Assembly: GCF_045291395.1 (NCBI RefSeq)
Contig: NZ_CP152342.1
Location: 2,604,001-2,668,000, forward strand
Origin: MR-S7 sp000400995
GTDB taxonomy: Bacteria > Pseudomonadota > Gammaproteobacteria > Burkholderiales > Burkholderiaceae_C
Length of the DNA: 64,000 bases
Direction of reading: 5' to 3'
The notes beneath the pieces were generated by a model. It did not search any database and was not told the origin of the DNA. It saw nothing but the letters and a program-made list of their open reading frames with translations. Below are positions 60,830 through 64,000 of this stretch, one piece after another (positions within the stretch are counted from its first letter, which is position 1; the number at the start of each line of letters is the position of its first letter). The translations under genes and the position numbers were made by a program.

Positions 60830-61225
60830 ATGTCCGACACCCCTTCCGTCCACCCCCACAAGCGTCGCACCGGGCTGAACCGCCTGTGGCACGCTGCAGG
60901 CTATTCGCTGCAGGGCCTGCGCGCGGGCTGGGGCGAGAAGGCCTTCCGCCAGGAAGCCTGCCTGGCCATCGTGCTGCTGCCGCTCTCCTTGTGGGTGGGC
61001 CGCAGCTGGATGGAAGCCGCGCTGCTGGCCGCCGCCGTGGTGCTGGTCCTGGTCACGGAACTGCTCAACTCGGGTATCGAGGCGGCCATCGACCGCATTG
61101 GTCCCGAACTGCACGACCTGTCCAAGCGCGCCAAGGACATGGGCAGCGCCGCGGTGCTGCTCAGCCTTCTGCTGTGCGCCGGCATCTGGGCGGCAGCGCT
61201 CTACCAAAGGTTTGCCCATGGCTGA
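60830..61225 (+). CDS. dgkA: diacylglycerol kinase
   Basis: A 131-residue small trimeric membrane kinase. Three hydrophobic segments and the signature VLVTELLNSGIEAAIDRIGPELHDLSKRAKDMGSAAVLLS are typical of DgkA. It recycles diacylglycerol to phosphatidate. The stop overlaps the LOG-family gene start. Confidence 0.95.
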   Translation: MSDTPSVHPHKRRTGLNRLWHAAGYSLQGLRAGWGEKAFRQEACLAIVLLPLSLWVGRSWMEAALLAAAVVLVLVTELLNSGIEAAIDRIGPELHDLSKRAKDMGSAAVLLSLLLCAGIWAAALYQRFAHG

Positions 61226-61811
61226 TCCCGCCTTCTCCGTCTGCGTCTACCTGGGCTCTCGCCCCGGCGACAACCCCCTCTTCGCCGAAACAGCCACGGC
61301 CGTCGGCCGCTGGATCGGCCAGCACGGCGGGCAACTGGTCTATGGGGGCGGGCGCAGCGGCCTCATGGGCACCGTGGCCGAGGCCACCCGCCTGGCGGGC
61401 GGGCGCGTGGTGGGCGTGATTCCCCAGGCCCTGGTGGACAAGGAACTGGCCAACCACCAGTGCGACGAACTGCACATCGTCACGACCATGCACGAGCGCA
61501 AGGCCATGATGGCCGAGCGCAGCGACGCCTTCCTGGCGCTGCCCGGCGGCATCGGCACGCTGGAGGAGCTGTTCGAGGTCTGGACATGGCGCCAGCTCGG
61601 CTACCACGACAAGCCCATCGGCCTGCTGGACGTGGACGGCTACTACGCCCACATGCTGCGCTTCCTGGAGCAGGCGGTGGCGAACGGCTTCATGGGTGAA
61701 TGGCAGATGGGCCTGGTGCGCACCGGCACCGAGGTCGATGCCCTGCTCTCCTCCCTGGTGCAGGACGCGGGCCTCAACGCCCAGGCAATCCCGCTGCGCA
61801 GCGTGATCTAG
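61218..61811 (+). CDS. LOG family nucleotide 5'-monophosphate phosphoribohydrolase
   Basis: A 197-residue Rossmann-fold protein of the TIGR00730/LOG family with GGGRSGLMGTVAEA and the signature LPGGIGTLEELFEVWTWRQLG, containing the conserved Arg/Glu. LOG proteins cleave nucleoside monophosphates to base and ribose-5-phosphate; plant homologues activate cytokinins. The in vivo substrate is unknown. It overlaps dgkA by eight bases and ends three bases before convergent glnK. Confidence 0.93.
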   Translation: MADPAFSVCVYLGSRPGDNPLFAETATAVGRWIGQHGGQLVYGGGRSGLMGTVAEATRLAGGRVVGVIPQALVDKELANHQCDELHIVTTMHERKAMMAERSDAFLALPGGIGTLEELFEVWTWRQLGYHDKPIGLLDVDGYYAHMLRFLEQAVANGFMGEWQMGLVRTGTEVDALLSSLVQDAGLNAQAIPLRSVI

Positions 61812-61814
61812 AAA

Positions 61815-62153
61815 TCAGACTGCCGCGTCGTCCAGGTCACCGGTGCGGATGCGCACCACGCGCTGCACGGCGGTGACGAAGATCTTGCCGTCGCCGATCT
61901 TGCCGGTGCGTGCGGCACCCACGATGGCGTCCACGCAGCGGTCCACGTCCTCGCCGCGCACCACCACCTCGATCTTCACCTTGGGCAGGAAGTCCACCAC
62001 GTACTCGGCTCCCCGGTAGAGCTCGGTGTGGCCCTTCTGGCGCCCGAAGCCCTTCACTTCCGTCACCGTCAGCCCCGTCACGCCGCACTCGGCCAATGCC
62101 TCGCGGACTTCCTCGAGTTTGAAGGGCTTGATGACGGCGGTGATCATTTGCAT
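61815..62153 (-). CDS. glnK: nitrogen regulatory protein PII
   Basis: A 112-residue PII protein. The T-loop with uridylylation Tyr51 is seen in TELYRGAEYVVDFLPKVK; the C-terminal signature is KIGDGKIFVTAVQRVVRIRTG. It senses 2-oxoglutarate and ATP/ADP and controls nitrogen metabolism. It lies downstream of the NAD+ synthetase gene on the same strand, an arrangement in which PII regulates glutamine-dependent NAD synthetase (as shown for some bacteria). GlnB versus GlnK cannot be separated on sequence alone; no amtB is adjacent. Confidence 0.93.
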   Translation of the reverse strand: MQMITAVIKPFKLEEVREALAECGVTGLTVTEVKGFGRQKGHTELYRGAEYVVDFLPKVKIEVVVRGEDVDRCVDAIVGAARTGKIGDGKIFVTAVQRVVRIRTGDLDDAAV

Positions 62154-62213
62154 GGCGGAAACTCCTGGTGGCTGTGCGGTGGGTGCGGAACGGGCACGGG
62201 CGGAGGCGCCCGG

Positions 62214-63875
62214 TCAGGCCCGGAAGCGGTTCGTGATGGGGTAGCGCCAGTCCTTGCCGAAGCTGCGGCGGGTGACGCGCACTCCCACGGCGGCCTGGCG
62301 GCGCTTGTATTCGTTGATCTTGATGAGGCGGGTGACACGCTCCACGTCGGCCCGGTCGAAACCTGCGCGGACGATGTCTTCGATGGGAGCGTCATTTTCC
62401 ATGTAACGCTCGATGATGGCATCGAGCACCTCATAAGGCGGCAGGCTGTCCTGGTCTTTCTGGTCCTCGCGCAGTTCGGCGCTGGGCGGGCGCGTGATGA
62501 TGCGCTCGGGGATCGGGTCGGCCCCCGTGCCGTACGGATCGTGCGCGTTGCGCCAGCGCGCGAGCGCGAAGACGCGCGTCTTGAGCACGTCCTTGATGAC
62601 CGCGAAGCCCCCGGCCATGTCGCCGTACAGCGTGCAGTAGCCCGTCGCCATCTCGCTCTTGTTGCCGGTGGTGAGCACCACGGCGCCGAACTTGTTGGAC
62701 AGCGCCATGAGCAGCGTGCCGCGGATGCGCGCCTGCAGGTTTTCCTCCGTCGTGTCTTCGGATCGGCCGACGAACAGCGGCGCCAGCGCGGCCTTGAACG
62801 CCTCGAACTGCGGGGCGATGGCGATCTCGTCGTAGCGCACGCCCACGCGGGCGGCCATGTCGCGCGCATCGATCCAACTGATGTCGGCCGTGTAGGGCGA
62901 GGGCATCATCACCGTGCGCACCTTGTCCGCGCCCAGCGCGTCCACCGCGACCGCCAGCACCAGCGCCGAGTCGATGCCGCCCGACAGCCCCAGCAGCACG
63001 CCCGGGAAGCCGTTCTTGCCCACGTAGTCGCGCACGCCCAGCACCAGCGCGTGCCACAGCTCGGCGTCCGCATCATCGTGGGGTAACACTTTCGCTTCTA
63101 TTTTGATAGCTGTTTGCGCTTGCTGTACAAGCGCCAGGGCCATATTTTCCTTGAAACCCGGGGCGCGCAGCGCCACCGCGCCGTCCGCCTGCAGGGCGAA
63201 GGAGCGGCCCTCGAACACCACCTCGTCCTGCCCGCCCACCAGGTGGGCGTAGAACAGCGGCAGGCCGGTCTCGCGCACGCGCTCGCGCATCACCTCCTCG
63301 CGCTCGCGCGCCTTGCCCATGTGGTAGGGCGAGGCGTTGATCGTCAGCAGCATCTGCGCGCCCGCGTCGGCCGCGCGGCGTGCGGGGCCGGGGAACCAGG
63401 CATCCTCGCAGATCAAGAGGCCCATGCGCACGCCCTCGACCTCGAAGACGCAGGTGTCCTGGCCGCGCACGAAGTAGCGCTGCTCATCGAAGACCTCGTA
63501 GTTGGGCAGTTCCTGCTTGGCATAGGTGCACTCCACGCGCCCGCCGCGCAGCACGCTGGCGGCGTTGTGGACGCGCCCGTGCCCGCCTGCATTGGCGCCC
63601 ATGGCCCGCTGCGGATGGCCGACCACCACCGCCAGCCCCGGCCACTGCGCGGTGGCCTGCGCCACCTCGGCCAGCGCCTGCTCGCAGGCCGCCAGGAAGG
63701 CCGGGCGCAGGTACAGGTCTTCGGCCGCGTAGCCGCACAGCGCCAGCTCCGGCGTGAGCAGCAGGCGCGCGCCGGCGGCATGGGCCTCGCGCGCGGCGCC
63801 GATGATTCGCTGGGCATTGCCCGGCACGTCGCCCACCACGAAGTTGAGCTGGGCGATGCTGATGACGAATGGCAT
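62214..63875 (-). CDS. nadE: glutamine-dependent NAD+ synthetase
   Basis: A 553-residue two-domain enzyme. The N-terminal carbon-nitrogen hydrolase (glutaminase) domain (1-260) has LTPELALCGYAAEDLYLRP with the catalytic Glu, and LLICEDAWFPG with the catalytic Cys. The C-terminal synthetase domain (280-553) has the P-loop LLGLSGGIDSAL. It converts deamido-NAD, glutamine and ATP to NAD+. The linker (ALALVQQAQTAI) is encoded by an in-frame copy of the dispersed repeat. glnK follows. Confidence 0.95.
   Translation of the reverse strand: MPFVISIAQLNFVVGDVPGNAQRIIGAAREAHAAGARLLLTPELALCGYAAEDLYLRPAFLAACEQALAEVAQATAQWPGLAVVVGHPQRAMGANAGGHGRVHNAASVLRGGRVECTYAKQELPNYEVFDEQRYFVRGQDTCVFEVEGVRMGLLICEDAWFPGPARRAADAGAQMLLTINASPYHMGKAREREEVMRERVRETGLPLFYAHLVGGQDEVVFEGRSFALQADGAVALRAPGFKENMALALVQQAQTAIKIEAKVLPHDDADAELWHALVLGVRDYVGKNGFPGVLLGLSGGIDSALVLAVAVDALGADKVRTVMMPSPYTADISWIDARDMAARVGVRYDEIAIAPQFEAFKAALAPLFVGRSEDTTEENLQARIRGTLLMALSNKFGAVVLTTGNKSEMATGYCTLYGDMAGGFAVIKDVLKTRVFALARWRNAHDPYGTGADPIPERIITRPPSAELREDQKDQDSLPPYEVLDAIIERYMENDAPIEDIVRAGFDRADVERVTRLIKINEYKRRQAAVGVRVTRRSFGKDWRYPITNRFRA
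63104..63143 (+). repeat. dispersed palindromic repeat, copy 13, inside nadE
   Basis: GATAGCTGTTTGCGCTTG, CTGTA, CAAGCGCCAGGGCCATATTTT. It lies antisense to nadE and encodes the linker between the glutaminase and synthetase domains in frame. Confidence 0.88.
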
Positions 63876-64000
63876 AGGGAGGGAGGGAAAGGAGTCGAGG
63901 GAATTATGTCATTCGTACCTCCGCCTCCCATGCGAAAGCCGCGCCTGTGGCAGGATGGCCGGGCGCAGCCGCTCCTATCGCATGCACTCCTCTGCCCCTC

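Noticed and set aside
58847..61219. A 790-codon open frame on the minus strand over the sigma/DUF3619/DUF3106/RDD/dgkA genes, and similar long antisense frames elsewhere
   Set aside because: High GC removes stop codons from opposite frames; the plus-strand genes there have clear families and ribosome sites.
63981..64000. A plus-strand ATG at 63985 near the window end
   Set aside because: Only five or six codons are visible; nothing can be said about a gene.

Overview
The window is about 68% GC, densely coded, and carries roughly 62 protein genes with no rRNA, tRNA, CRISPR array or prophage. Gene content (CysI-DUF934-CysD-CysN, type-2A encapsulin, ssuEADCBF-like operon, ilvBNC-pssA-leuA, DUF3619/DUF3106 proteins) and a dispersed roughly 40-bp palindrome of the ATAGCTGCCAGCGCTT type point to a betaproteobacterium of the Comamonadaceae (Acidovorax/Alicycliphilus/Diaphorobacter-like). 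The family assignment is inference from protein similarity remembered, not from a search.

Bases 1-33,900 form a sulfur super-region. It holds the end of one ABC importer (1-1058), a flavin monooxygenase plus acyl-CoA-dehydrogenase-like pair (1090-3338), and an ABC importer operon ending in a membrane-anchored c-type cytochrome (3566-7599). A cysteine/thiol dioxygenase with a four-domain rhodanese (7740-9895) and a YeeE-type sulfur transporter with a periplasmic sulfurtransferase (9963-12120) follow. Next is the operon serine acetyltransferase - encapsulin shell - cysteine desulfurase cargo (12210-15859), a family 2A encapsulin sulfur compartment. Then come a small rhodanese, CysB, a complete sulfonate operon with two SsuA proteins (17498-23444), and a sulfate-binding protein. 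The sulfate-reduction operon cysI-DUF934-cysD-cysN is followed by a 7Fe ferredoxin and a ferredoxin-NADP reductase. Four of the sulfur transcription units share a 30-nt upstream motif. The logic appears to be: import sulfonates, sulfate and thiosulfate-like sulfur, release sulfite, reduce it to sulfide, fix it as cysteine, and pass cysteine sulfur into an encapsulin.

Bases 33,900-40,000 carry thiamine genes under two TPP riboswitches (cytX; thiOSGE), with thiD facing them. A 276-bp MITE-like element separates thiE from a frameshifted FimV-like gene. Bases 42,271-48,843 encode fatty-acid/acyl-CoA enzymes with Crp and IclR regulators. Bases 48,901-58,120 (minus strand) carry a murein endopeptidase, two different 2-isopropylmalate synthases, pssA and ilvBNC. 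Upstream of the first-transcribed leuA is a leader peptide and terminator that look like a leucine attenuator. Bases 58,410-63,875 carry an ECF sigma factor operon, diacylglycerol kinase, a LOG protein, a PII protein and NAD synthetase.

Three genes (yggX, mnmC, fimV-like) are each broken by loss of one base in a G/C run; this looks more like sequencing error than biology, but needs reads to decide. No gene-free stretch exceeds 300 bases.
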